Assembly (NCBI GenBank): GCA_001896885.1
Contig: MKRJ01000034.1
Coordinates: 1 to 64,000 of the forward strand
Source of the DNA: Rhizobiales bacterium 65-79
GTDB lineage: Bacteria > Pseudomonadota > Alphaproteobacteria > Rhizobiales > Rhizobiaceae
Length of the DNA: 64,000 nt
Direction of reading: 5' to 3'
The notes under the pieces are model-generated. The model made no database searches. It was given only the letters and a program-made list of their open reading frames with translations, and had not been told where the DNA came from. Both the position numbers and the translations under genes were made by a program. Each line of letters starts with the position of its first letter. Position 1 is the stretch's first letter. Below are positions 8,901 through 16,562 of the stretch, piece after piece.

Positions 8901-8914
8901 AAGGAGGCTTTGCC

Positions 8915-9352
8915 ATGTCCAGACTCGAAGTTAACCCCTCTCCCGGCTTCCGCGACCACCCCGAGCACACCATCACCATCGAACCCTTCGGCGGCGTCGT
9001 GAACGTGATGTTCCGCGATGTCATGATCGCCTCGACCAACCGCGCCAAGCTGCTCCGCGAGAAGGGCCACGATCCGGTTCTCTACCTCCCCTTCGAGGAC
9101 ATCTATTTCGTCCATCTGGAGAAGACGGCCACCACTACGCACTGCCCCTTCAAGGGCGACGCGAGCTATTGGAACGTCAATGGCCAGGACGAGGCCGAGA
9201 AGCACGTCATGTGGGCCTACGAGCACCCCTATGACGAGATGCGGGAGATCAAGGGCTACGGCGCCTTCTATCCCGACCGGGTTGTGCTCGATACGGACGA
9301 CGAGAGCTGGCAGAAGCACGAAGAGACGGGACTGCCGGTTTCTTCATCGTGA
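8915..9352 (+). CDS. DUF427 domain-containing protein
   Basis: The 145-residue protein matches the DUF427 family (PF04248): small cytoplasmic beta-rich proteins with a conserved TTTHCPFKGDASYWNV segment, a late AWAYEHP-like segment (MWAYEHPYDEM) and an FYPDRVVLD C-terminus. The biochemical role is unknown. An ideal AAGGAGG site precedes the ATG. The 54-bp gap from the aminotransferase holds a perfect hairpin, so the two may be co-transcribed but separately controlled. The end overlaps the convergent polysaccharide deacetylase gene by 9 bp. Confidence 0.88.
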   Translation: MSRLEVNPSPGFRDHPEHTITIEPFGGVVNVMFRDVMIASTNRAKLLREKGHDPVLYLPFEDIYFVHLEKTATTTHCPFKGDASYWNVNGQDEAEKHVMWAYEHPYDEMREIKGYGAFYPDRVVLDTDDESWQKHEETGLPVSSS

Positions 9353-10096
9353 TCCGACGGCCTCCGTGGTCCCGTCGGAGCCCACGGCCCCGCCGTCATC
9401 CAGTTTCACGAACTGATAGCCCTTGGCCTTCAGGTCGAGGATGCCCTTGGCCACGCCGCCGCCGGCCGGCCGGCGGGGCTGGTTGATGTGAGCGATGACC
9501 ACGTCTCCGTCCTTCGCCGCTGCGATGCGCCTCTCGGCAAGGGCCGCCCCGAATGTCGCGCCGCCATCGCCGTTCAGCGAATAGCCGGCCACGCGCAAGC
9601 CCATTCCCCTGATCGCCGTGATCGCGCTCGGCGTGTATTTGGCGGTGGCGCCACGGAACCATTGCGGGTGGCGGCCGCTCGCTTCCAGGATGGCGTCGGC
9701 GCCGCCGGCCACCTCCTTATACACGGCTTCGGGCGAACCCGCCGCCGCGATGCCGTAGATCTTCATCGGCCGGTCGACGGCGGGCACGTGCATGGCGCCG
9801 TGGTCCTCGATCTCGAACAGGTCGGGATGCTTGAGCATCGTCTCCAGCACGCCGCGATTTTTCCTGATCCAGCGCTCGGTGACGAAGATCGTCGCCGGCA
9901 CGTGGTTTTCGACCAGCGCGTCGAGGATGCGCGGATCGGTCCGGCCCATGCAGGCGTCGAAGGTGAGCGCCACGCGGGGGCCGGCCGCGCCGCCCGGCGT
10001 CACATGCAGCGCCGGCTCGACCAGCGCCGGCGTCCGCTCGCGCGCCAGGGCGGCCGAAGGCAGGGCGGCAAGGAAGAGCATCAGGAGGAGGCGCAT
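9344..10096 (-). CDS. Secreted polysaccharide deacetylase-like protein
   Basis: The 250-residue protein starts with a signal peptide (hydrophobic residues 2-18, ALA cleavage-like site) and carries a NodB-homology fold. Motif 1 reads TFDACMG, so the catalytic-base Asp is present but the usual second, metal-binding Asp of TFDD is replaced by Ala. Motif 2 is present as HGAMH, and a late VVIAHINQP motif carries the C-terminal histidine. The family removes N- or O-acetyl groups from polysaccharides or peptidoglycan. The motif 1 change makes activity uncertain, though related rhizobial proteins share it. It would act in the periplasm. The start is the only ATG before the signal peptide. Confidence 0.82.
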   Translation of the reverse strand: MRLLLMLFLAALPSAALARERTPALVEPALHVTPGGAAGPRVALTFDACMGRTDPRILDALVENHVPATIFVTERWIRKNRGVLETMLKHPDLFEIEDHGAMHVPAVDRPMKIYGIAAAGSPEAVYKEVAGGADAILEASGRHPQWFRGATAKYTPSAITAIRGMGLRVAGYSLNGDGGATFGAALAERRIAAAKDGDVVIAHINQPRRPAGGGVAKGILDLKAKGYQFVKLDDGGAVGSDGTTEAVGSR

Positions 10097-10176
10097 GGAA
10101 CCGTTCCGCGAGGGCGAAGGATCGCCTCTGGCGCTTCAATGATGGCGCCTTTACGGCGATACCCCGCAGGAAGGGC

Positions 10177-11217
10177 CTAGCCGGGCAGCACCGACGAGGC
10201 CCTCGGGATCAGGGTCGGCAACGGGCCTTGTGCGCTCGTCTCTTCCATGTTGCCGCGAATGGAGGCGAGCAGCAGGTCGACCGCCAGCGCCGCCACCTTG
10301 TCGAGGTGGAGGTCGAGCGCCGTCAGCGGCGGCTGCGCCTGCCGCGCGCGCAGGCCGTCATAGCGGGTCACGATCCTGAGATCGTGCGGCACGCGCAGCC
10401 CGAGTTCGGCGGCCGCATCGTTGGCGCCCACGGCGAAGGCATCGACCGGCACGCACAGGCCGTCGAGTTCCGGGCGCTCGGAGAGCAGCCCGGCAATCGC
10501 GCGATGCGCGCCCTCCTCGCCTTCCCGCTCGTCGAGCTTAAGGATGGCAGGCTCGACGCCGCAGCTCTCGGCGTACTTCCGGTAGACGGCTTCCGTCTCG
10601 ACATAGGAATTGCGCTCGGCAAGGCCGATCACGAGGCCGATCCGCCGCGCCGACTGCTCGCGCAGGTGCCCGATCATGATCTCCGCCGAACCGCCGGACT
10701 GCAGGTCGACATAGGGTATGTCGGCGCCCGCGCCGGGCTGTTTGCCGATCGCCACCACCGGCAGGCCGGCCGAGCGCAGCCAGGCGATATCGGGATCGCC
10801 GGCCGCCGGCTCGATCACGATCGCTCCATCGACCGAAAGCTTCGAGACCGGGATGGACGCCTTTTCAAGCGGCGGCACCAGGACGAGCGCCATGCCGCGC
10901 TCCAGCGCCGAGGCCGCCGCCACGGCCGCCACCTCCATCAGGAAGCCGAGGCGCGAAGGCCCCGCGGCGATGGCGAAAGGCATGGACGACAGGAGCGCGA
11001 TCGTGTCGGCTCTCCCGGTGCGGAGATGCTGGGCCCTGAAGTTCGGCCTGTAGCCGAGCCGGGCTGCAGCCTCCTTGATGCGCGCGCCGGTCGCCGCCTC
11101 GACATAGCGCCGGCCGTTCAGCGCGTTCGAGACGGTGGCCGGAGAGACCCCGACCTCTCTCGCTATATCCACGATCGTCGCGCGGCCGCGCCGGGAGCGG
11201 CCCTGGGAATCATCCAT
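10177..11217 (-). CDS. LacI-family transcriptional regulator
   Basis: This 346-residue repressor-type protein has a short basic N-terminus, then the LacI helix-turn-helix (about residues 13-60, TIVDIAREVGVSPATVSNALNG) and hinge helix. A periplasmic-binding-protein-like effector domain makes up the rest. It is transcribed away from an NCS2 permease/amidohydrolase/TauE operon. Two LacI-type palindromes lie between the two transcription units. It therefore probably represses that operon, and perhaps itself, and is released by the transported compound or a product of it. Confidence 0.92.
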   Translation of the reverse strand: MDDSQGRSRRGRATIVDIAREVGVSPATVSNALNGRRYVEAATGARIKEAAARLGYRPNFRAQHLRTGRADTIALLSSMPFAIAAGPSRLGFLMEVAAVAAASALERGMALVLVPPLEKASIPVSKLSVDGAIVIEPAAGDPDIAWLRSAGLPVVAIGKQPGAGADIPYVDLQSGGSAEIMIGHLREQSARRIGLVIGLAERNSYVETEAVYRKYAESCGVEPAILKLDEREGEEGAHRAIAGLLSERPELDGLCVPVDAFAVGANDAAAELGLRVPHDLRIVTRYDGLRARQAQPPLTALDLHLDKVAALAVDLLLASIRGNMEETSAQGPLPTLIPRASSVLPG

Positions 11218-11284
11218 GTCCGCGTCTCATCAACAGGATTTTCCCCTCATTTCACGCCGCGCGCATGGTTTCATATCATCCCTC

Positions 11285-11315
11285 TTGACAAGGCCAGAGA
11301 AGCCTGCCGTAATAG
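11285..11315 (+). promoter_or_regulatory. Candidate promoter of the NCS2 permease operon
   Basis: A perfect TTGACA (11285-11290) is followed 19 bp later by TAATAG (11310-11315), a fair -10 match at slightly long spacing. The -10 box runs directly into the first LacI-type operator, which fits simple repression. Confidence 0.5.
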
Positions 11316-11329
11316 TAAAACGTTTTTAT
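11314..11329. promoter_or_regulatory. LacI-type operator 1
   Basis: AGTAAAACGTTTTTAT is an imperfect palindrome centred on the CG at 11321-11322, as expected for LacI-family operators. It overlaps the candidate -10 box and shares AGTAAAACGTTTT with operator 2. The centres are 43 bp apart, about four helical turns. Confidence 0.75.
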
Positions 11330-11356
11330 ACGCTAATTTTTGGCCCGCGCCAGCGT

Positions 11357-11372
11357 AGTAAAACGTTTTACT
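11357..11372. promoter_or_regulatory. LacI-type operator 2
   Basis: AGTAAAACGTTTTACT is a perfect 16-bp palindrome centred on the CG at 11364-11365. It has the AAACGTTT-like core typical of the LacI/GalR family and lies 100 bp upstream of the permease start. Confidence 0.8.
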
Positions 11373-11471
11373 GTCGCATGGTGTGCCCGGCAATGCCGTG
11401 ATCGCCATCGGCCACTGGATACCGCCGGCAAGAAGCGGATGATGTGGCTCAAAGGGGAAGAGGAAATCACA

Positions 11472-12821
11472 ATGAATTCGCATGTCGAACCCGTGGACGA
11501 GCGCCTGCCGCTTCGTCAACTCATTCCTTTCGGCCTCCAGCACGTGCTCGTCATGGCTGCGTCGCCGATCACGGCCGTCTTCGTCATAAGCAAGACGCTC
11601 AACCTTTCCGCCGATCTGACGATCAATCTGATCAGCGCCACCTTCCTGGTCTGTGGCCTGGGCACGCTCCTGCAGAGCTTCGGGCCGTGGAAATTCGGCG
11701 CCCGCCTGCCCTTCATCATGGTGCCGGGCGGCGCGCCGATCGCCATCTTCCTCACGATCGCCACCCAGACCGACATCCAGACCGCCGTCGGCGCCGTCAT
11801 CATCACTTCGATCGTATATTTCCTGGTGCTGCCGGTCTTCGCCCGCTGCCTGAAATACTTCCCCAAGATCGTGATCGGCACCATGCTGATGCTCGTCGCC
11901 ATCAACCTCGTCAAGATCTATGGCGGGATCATCACGGGCCAGCCCGGCAGCCCGCAATACGGAGACCCGGTGAACATCCTGCTGGCGCTCTCGACGATCG
12001 GCTTCACGCTTCTGTTCGCGCGGATCCTCAGCGGCATGGCGAGCCAGTTGAGTGTGCTCTTCGGCCTTCTGGCGGGCGCGGCCGTCGGCGCGATCCTCGG
12101 CGTCATGCATTTCGGCGACGTGCTTCCCGGAGCGGTGGTCAGCCTGCCGACGGTGCTGCCCTTCGGCATGCCCCGTTTCGACCTGGTGGCGGCGGTGCCG
12201 ATGATCGTCTTCAGCGTCATCTCCATGGCCGAGGCCACCGGGCAGACGGTCGCCATCGCCGATGTCGTCGGCAAGGAGATCGACCAGCGCGAGGACGTCC
12301 CGAAGACGATCCGCGGCGATGCCCTGATGTCGCTGATCGGCGGTATCTTCGGAACGTCGCTCATCATCACCAGCGGCGAGAACATCGGCGTCGTGAAGGC
12401 GACCGGCATCAAATCGCGCTACGTCACTGCCGTCGGCGGCGCCATTCTTATCGTGCTCGCCCTGTTCGCTCCGCTCGGCAGGCTCATCTACGCCATACCG
12501 GGCCCAGTCGTAGGCGGCACGGCGATGATCGTCTTCTGCATCATCGCGGTCATGGGCGTCGACATGCTGCGCAAGGTCGATCTCAGCGACCACGGCAATG
12601 TGTTCACGCTCGCCGCCGGCATCGGCATGGGGCTGCTGCCCATCCTGGTGCCGGGCGTCTACAGCCATTTCCCGCGCGCGGTGCAGATGGTGCTGGGCAA
12701 CGGGCTGGCCGCCGGCACGATCGCCACCGTCCTGCTCAACATCCTCTTTCACCATCTCGGCAAACAGGCGGAAACGGAGGTACCGGCCGGCGCCGTGGCT
12801 GCCGTCCGGAACGGCGAATGA
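11472..12821 (+). CDS. NCS2 family nucleobase (uracil/xanthine-type) permease
   Basis: This 449-residue polytopic membrane protein has the NCS2/NAT fold: many hydrophobic segments from about residue 15 onward, the early GLQHVLVMAASPI segment, and the conserved Glu in helix 8 (SMAEATGQTVAIADVVGKEID). A second substrate-site region is GENIGVVKATGIKSRYV. Family members import uracil, xanthine, urate or similar bases with protons. The ATG at 11472 is preceded by GAGGAAATCACA. It heads a three-gene operon with an amidohydrolase and a TauE-type permease, downstream of two LacI operators, so its substrate is probably the inducer or its source. Confidence 0.93.
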   Translation: MNSHVEPVDERLPLRQLIPFGLQHVLVMAASPITAVFVISKTLNLSADLTINLISATFLVCGLGTLLQSFGPWKFGARLPFIMVPGGAPIAIFLTIATQTDIQTAVGAVIITSIVYFLVLPVFARCLKYFPKIVIGTMLMLVAINLVKIYGGIITGQPGSPQYGDPVNILLALSTIGFTLLFARILSGMASQLSVLFGLLAGAAVGAILGVMHFGDVLPGAVVSLPTVLPFGMPRFDLVAAVPMIVFSVISMAEATGQTVAIADVVGKEIDQREDVPKTIRGDALMSLIGGIFGTSLIITSGENIGVVKATGIKSRYVTAVGGAILIVLALFAPLGRLIYAIPGPVVGGTAMIVFCIIAVMGVDMLRKVDLSDHGNVFTLAAGIGMGLLPILVPGVYSHFPRAVQMVLGNGLAAGTIATVLLNILFHHLGKQAETEVPAGAVAAVRNGE

Positions 12822-12895
12822 AGCGCGATCCCGACGGGCCGGCAGCGTTCCGCCGCCGGCCGCCCGAGCAACCCCTGAAGAGCAACGGACCGACC

Positions 12896-14305
12896 ATGGA
12901 AACGCCCCTCGAACCCGGATCGTTCGGCTCGGATTCGTACCTCCTGGTGCCCGACCGGCTGCTCCTGCCCGAAGGCGTGGTGGAGGACCACGCGGTCGTG
13001 GTTTCCGCCGGCACGTTCCGCGATATCGGCCCGAAGGACGCGGTGACCGCGCGCCATCGCCAGCTTCGCCCGCTGGCGCTTCCGGGGAAGCTCCTGATGC
13101 CGGGCTTCATCGACGCGCATCACCATCTGACACAGACCTTCGGCAAGGCGCTGGCCTTCGGCGAGCCTTCGGAGATCTTCCGCCGCGTCTGGGTGCCGCT
13201 CGAGGGCGCGCTCGACACCGAACTCGTCTATCTGGCGGCGAAGGCGGCGGCGCTCGAAGCGCTGCGCGGCGGCTTCACCGCCGTGGTCGACGCCGGCACC
13301 CGTGCGCCGGGCGATATAGGGGCCATCGCACGTGGGACGAGGGAGGCCGGCCTGCGCACCGTGCTCGGCCTCATCTGCAACGACGCCGCGCCCGACGCCG
13401 ACCGGCAGGCGATCCGGCAACGGGCCGAAAGCTTTCTCGGCGAATGGAGCGGCGACGGGCTCGTCCGTCCCTCGCTCGCCATCTCGATCCCGGAAGCGGC
13501 CAGCGACCGGATGCTGCAGGACATTTCGCGGATGGCGGCCGATGCCGGCGTGATCTTCCAGACCCATGTCAACGAGCATCTGGTCGCCGTGGAGCGCTCG
13601 CTCGTCGACTGCGGAAGACGGCCGCTGGAGCACCTTTCCCACCTCGGCGCGCTGGGGCCGCAAGTGCTTGTCGCGCATTCGACGCTGGTCACGCCCGGCG
13701 AGCTCATGATGCTGCGCGACACCGACACGGCGGTCGCCTACAACCCGGTCGCCTCGCAGTGGAAGGGCAATGCGGTGGCGCCCGCCGCCATGATGAAAAG
13801 CCTCGGCATCCGCTTCGGCATCGGGACCGACGGCACGCGTAGCGACGGCTTCCGCCTGGTGGATGCGGCCGAGGCGACGCAACGCATCGCCTTCGGACTC
13901 GGCACCGGGGATTCGTGCTGCGGCGCCGGCTGGACCTGGCTCGACCACGCGACGAGCGCCGGAGCGGACGCGGCCGGGATCGGCGGCATCACCGGCCGCA
14001 TCGAAACCGGCAAGGAAGCCGACTTCCTGCTGGTCGATATCGACACGCCGGAATTCAGCCCGTCATGGGACCTGGTCTGGGAACTGGTGCGCCTCGGCAA
14101 CCGCGACCAGATCGTCGGCGTCTTCGTGGCCGGCAAGCTCCGGCTCTGGCAGGGCTGGCCGACCGACTGGGACGGCCGCGCCCTGATGCGGGAGGTTTCC
14201 CGGCGGGCCGGCGCCGCGGTCGGCGCCGCACCGATCAAGCGCGTCCATTCGGGCTCGACCGCGCACCGCGCGGCGGCCCGGCAGCAATCCGAGTTCGCCG
14301 AATGA
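12896..14305 (+). CDS. Amidohydrolase (cytosine/8-oxoguanine deaminase/TrzN-like superfamily)
   Basis: A 469-residue metal-dependent hydrolase. The metal-binding HxH is in the DAHHH motif at residues 75-77, followed by His224 in HVNEH, a late-barrel HS (AHSTL) and the catalytic Asp in IGTDG. This is the family layout of aminohydrolases acting on purines, pyrimidines or s-triazines. With a nucleobase permease upstream, deamination or ring-substituent hydrolysis of an imported base is the likeliest job; the exact substrate is unknown. The start is uncertain: ATG 12818 overlaps the permease stop (ATGA) but would add 26 Arg/Pro-rich residues, so ATG 12896 is preferred. The gene ends with an ATGA overlap with the TauE gene. 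Confidence 0.88.
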   Translation: METPLEPGSFGSDSYLLVPDRLLLPEGVVEDHAVVVSAGTFRDIGPKDAVTARHRQLRPLALPGKLLMPGFIDAHHHLTQTFGKALAFGEPSEIFRRVWVPLEGALDTELVYLAAKAAALEALRGGFTAVVDAGTRAPGDIGAIARGTREAGLRTVLGLICNDAAPDADRQAIRQRAESFLGEWSGDGLVRPSLAISIPEAASDRMLQDISRMAADAGVIFQTHVNEHLVAVERSLVDCGRRPLEHLSHLGALGPQVLVAHSTLVTPGELMMLRDTDTAVAYNPVASQWKGNAVAPAAMMKSLGIRFGIGTDGTRSDGFRLVDAAEATQRIAFGLGTGDSCCGAGWTWLDHATSAGADAAGIGGITGRIETGKEADFLLVDIDTPEFSPSWDLVWELVRLGNRDQIVGVFVAGKLRLWQGWPTDWDGRALMREVSRRAGAAVGAAPIKRVHSGSTAHRAAARQQSEFAE

Positions 14306-15009
14306 CCATCACTTTGTTCGCCGCCATAGCCTGCGCCGTCATCGCCGCGGGGTTCGCCCAGGGCGCCACCGGCATCGGCTTCGCCATGATTGCGGCCCCG
14401 GTGATCGGCTATCTCAGACCCGACGCCATGCCGGGGCTTGTCCTCATGCTGATGATCCCGCTGAACGGCTATGTGGTGTGGCGGCATTGGAGGGCGATCG
14501 ACAGGGCAAGCGCGGGATGGGTGACCTCGGGTCGCCTGATGGGCACCTTCGGCGGCCTGGCCGTCCTTGCGCTTCTGCCGGTCACCGCCCTCAACCAGCT
14601 GATCGGCGCGAGCATCATCCTGGCGGTGCTCGCCAGCGTGGCAGCGCCGAACTTCGCCCCTGGCAACAAGGCCTTCATCGCCGCCGGGCTGGTCACCGGC
14701 GTGACGGAGACCGCGACGGGGGTCGGCGGGCCGCCGCTCGCGCTGGTCTACCAGCACCACCAGCCGCACGTGCTCCGGCCGACGATCGCCATATGTTTCC
14801 TGGTCGGCGAACTTCTCTCCCTCGCCTTCCTCGCGGCCGCGGGCCATCTCAGCATGGGGCAATTCTATTTCGCGCTCCTCCTGCTTCCCGCGATCGCGCT
14901 CGGCATCGGCGCAAGCCGGCTGGCGCATGACTTTATCGATGCGCGCACGCTGCGCATTATCGTGCTCGCCTTCGCCATGGTCTCCGGCGTCCTGCTCCTC
15001 TGGCCCTGA
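14302..15009 (+). CDS. TauE/SafE family (TSUP) membrane permease
   Basis: The 235-residue hydrophobic protein has about seven or eight predicted membrane segments and the TauE/SafE repeats. The N-terminal GFAQGATGIGFAMI and central VTGVTETATGVGGPPLALVY segments carry the conserved Gly-rich motif. The family moves sulfite, sulfoacetate, taurine-derived or other organic anions across the inner membrane, often as exporters. Its start overlaps the amidohydrolase stop (ATGA at 14302-14305), implying translational coupling. A role in exporting an anionic product of the amidohydrolase, or importing a related compound, is inference. Confidence 0.88.
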   Translation: MTITLFAAIACAVIAAGFAQGATGIGFAMIAAPVIGYLRPDAMPGLVLMLMIPLNGYVVWRHWRAIDRASAGWVTSGRLMGTFGGLAVLALLPVTALNQLIGASIILAVLASVAAPNFAPGNKAFIAAGLVTGVTETATGVGGPPLALVYQHHQPHVLRPTIAICFLVGELLSLAFLAAAGHLSMGQFYFALLLLPAIALGIGASRLAHDFIDARTLRIIVLAFAMVSGVLLLWP

Positions 15010-15095
15010 GGCGCGGAAGGCCCGGCACGAGGGCTTCACCAAGAATATTTTTGCCGCCCGCAACGGATATCGGCCTCCGGCTCGTTAAATGAGAA

Positions 15096-15113
15096 CCGTC
15101 GAGACCTCGACGG
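15096..15113. promoter_or_regulatory. Perfect palindrome upstream of the GCG_CRPN gene
   Basis: CCGTCGAGACCTCGACGG has two exact 8-bp arms with a 2-nt spacer and ends 32 bp before the ATG at 15146. The short spacer fits a protein-binding site better than an RNA hairpin. No cognate regulator is evident. Confidence 0.4.
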
Positions 15114-15145
15114 CTGCAAACATGCGAAGCTTGAAAGAGGTTGAA

Positions 15146-15400
15146 ATGAAAAAGACAATCCTCGGAATCTTTGCCGTCGCCGCCGTGCTCGGCATGGCTT
15201 CAACGGCAAATGCCGCCCAGGGCTGCGGCCGTGGCTGGCATCGCGGCCCTTACGGGCATTGCCGTCCGAATCGTGGGCCCGTCGTGGTCGTGCCCGGAGG
15301 GTTCGTGGTCGGCACCTACTACCCCGGCAGGGGCTGGTGGGACGGCCATCGCTACTGGGCGCATCGCTATCATTGGCACCACGGGTGGCGCTATCGCTGA
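15146..15400 (+). CDS. Small exported GCG_CRPN-type protein
   Basis: An 84-residue protein with a clear signal peptide (MKKTILG start, hydrophobic to about residue 22, ANAA cleavage region). The mature part carries the GCG...HRGPYGHCRPN motif that defines the GCG_CRPN prefix family, then Gly/Trp/Tyr/His-rich tail sequence. Such proteins are common in Hyphomicrobiales and lie in the periplasm or envelope. Their function is unknown; the His-rich tail might bind metal. AGAGGTTGAA precedes the ATG, and a perfect palindrome lies upstream. Confidence 0.8.
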   Translation: MKKTILGIFAVAAVLGMASTANAAQGCGRGWHRGPYGHCRPNRGPVVVVPGGFVVGTYYPGRGWWDGHRYWAHRYHWHHGWRYR

Positions 15401-15609
15401 TCGGCCATAGCAGCGCTGGCGGCCCGTACGGGCAAGCCAAGGCCGCTCACGGTCCGGATGATCGCCCGCTCCCTGGCGTCGTCCGGGCCGGAAGGGCCAT
15501 CGGCCGACGAGCCCGTCTCGAAGGGCCTGTGAGACCGGATTGCTCGCCGACGCCCGTTGAAGCACAGTGACCATATGCGAATGCGCGGCGAATTGCGGGA
15601 TGGCGGCAG

Positions 15610-16164
15610 TTGAATGGCGAGGATCCGGACCTCGCGCTGATCGAACGGATAGCGAGGGGAGAGGCCGATGCCGTTCGCCTGCTGGTTTCGGCCAAGCTTC
15701 CCCGCGTGCTCGCGCTGGCGACGCGCATGCTCGGCGACCGCCCGGAAGCGGAAGACGTGTCGCAGGAGGTATTCGAGCGCGCGTGGAAGCAGGCGGCGCG
15801 CTGGCAGGCCGGACGGGCTCGCTTCGATACATGGCTCCACACCGTCACGCTCAATCTTTGCCGCGACCGGCTGAGACGTCGCCGCGAGACGACGGTGGCG
15901 GAACTGCCGGAACAGGTCGATCCGGCGCCTCGCCCGGACGAAGCGATGGGAGAGAGCCAGCGAAGCCGATGCGTCGAGGCGGCTGTAAGGCAATTGCCCG
16001 CGCGGCAGCGCGAAGCCATCTTGCTCGTGCACTATCAGGACATGAGCAATATCGAGGCCGCAGGCGTGCTCGGGGTGAGCATCGAGGCTCTGGAAAGCCT
16101 GCTTGCGCGGGCGAGACGCAGCTTGCGGCGAACGCTTCGGTTGGGGGTGGAAGACGATGAGTGA
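15610..16164 (+). CDS. ECF-type RNA polymerase sigma factor
   Basis: A 184-residue sigma-70 family protein with region 2 (about residues 25-95, including AEDVSQEVFERAWKQ and TWLHTVTLNLCRDRLRR) and region 4 (about 120-175, LPARQREAILLVHYQDMSNIEAAGVLGVS). It lacks regions 1 and 3, as ECF factors do. The likely start is TTG 15610; no in-frame ATG gives a full region 2. Its stop overlaps the next gene by 8 bp. It probably directs transcription of the downstream exported genes and is held inactive by the neighbouring membrane protein. The 209 bp between 15401 and 15609 hold no other gene and no recognisable GGAAC-type promoter. Confidence 0.92.
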   Translation: MNGEDPDLALIERIARGEADAVRLLVSAKLPRVLALATRMLGDRPEAEDVSQEVFERAWKQAARWQAGRARFDTWLHTVTLNLCRDRLRRRRETTVAELPEQVDPAPRPDEAMGESQRSRCVEAAVRQLPARQREAILLVHYQDMSNIEAAGVLGVSIEALESLLARARRSLRRTLRLGVEDDE

Positions 16165-16558
16165 GAAACAGACGATGTCGCCCGAGCGCTTCCGCGCCAT
16201 GGCCGAAGCCTATGGCGGCTCCATTCGCCGCTGGCCCGCGGAGCCGCGCCGGCAGGCGGAACCTTTGCTTTCCGATCCGCGCTATGGCCGTATCCTGTCC
16301 GAAGCCTGCGCCCTCGACGAATTCCTGGACGAGTGGACTGTGGCGCCGCCTTCCCGGGAACTCGCCGCGCGCATCAGGCTCGGTGCGCCAGCATCGATCC
16401 GGGAATATTTCGCCCGCTGGCGCCTGTGGCTGTCGGGTATCGGTCTTGCCGCGGCGCTCGCCGGAGCGCTTGCCGGCGGCGTGGCCGTGGCGGCGCTGGC
16501 GCCGATGGACAGCGGCTGGCCGCCGCTCACCACCGCCTTCGGCGACCTTTCGGATTAG
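16157..16558 (+). CDS. Putative anti-sigma factor, single-pass membrane protein
   Basis: This 133-residue protein has a cytoplasmic N-terminal part of about 95 residues and one strong membrane segment (about 94-118, WLSGIGLAAALAGALAGG). A short periplasmic tail follows. Its start lies inside the end of the sigma factor gene (8-bp overlap), the usual position and topology of an ECF anti-sigma factor. No zinc-binding HxxxCxxC motif is visible, so it is not a ZAS-type protein. The role is inferred from context and layout. Confidence 0.75.
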   Translation: MSEKQTMSPERFRAMAEAYGGSIRRWPAEPRRQAEPLLSDPRYGRILSEACALDEFLDEWTVAPPSRELAARIRLGAPASIREYFARWRLWLSGIGLAAALAGALAGGVAVAALAPMDSGWPPLTTAFGDLSD

Positions 16559-16562
16559 GCCG

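Noticed and set aside
11444-12895. Extension of the amidohydrolase frame back through the whole NCS2 permease gene
   Set aside because: The upstream part is a shadow frame of the permease (Arg/His/Pro-rich). The domain begins after 12896.
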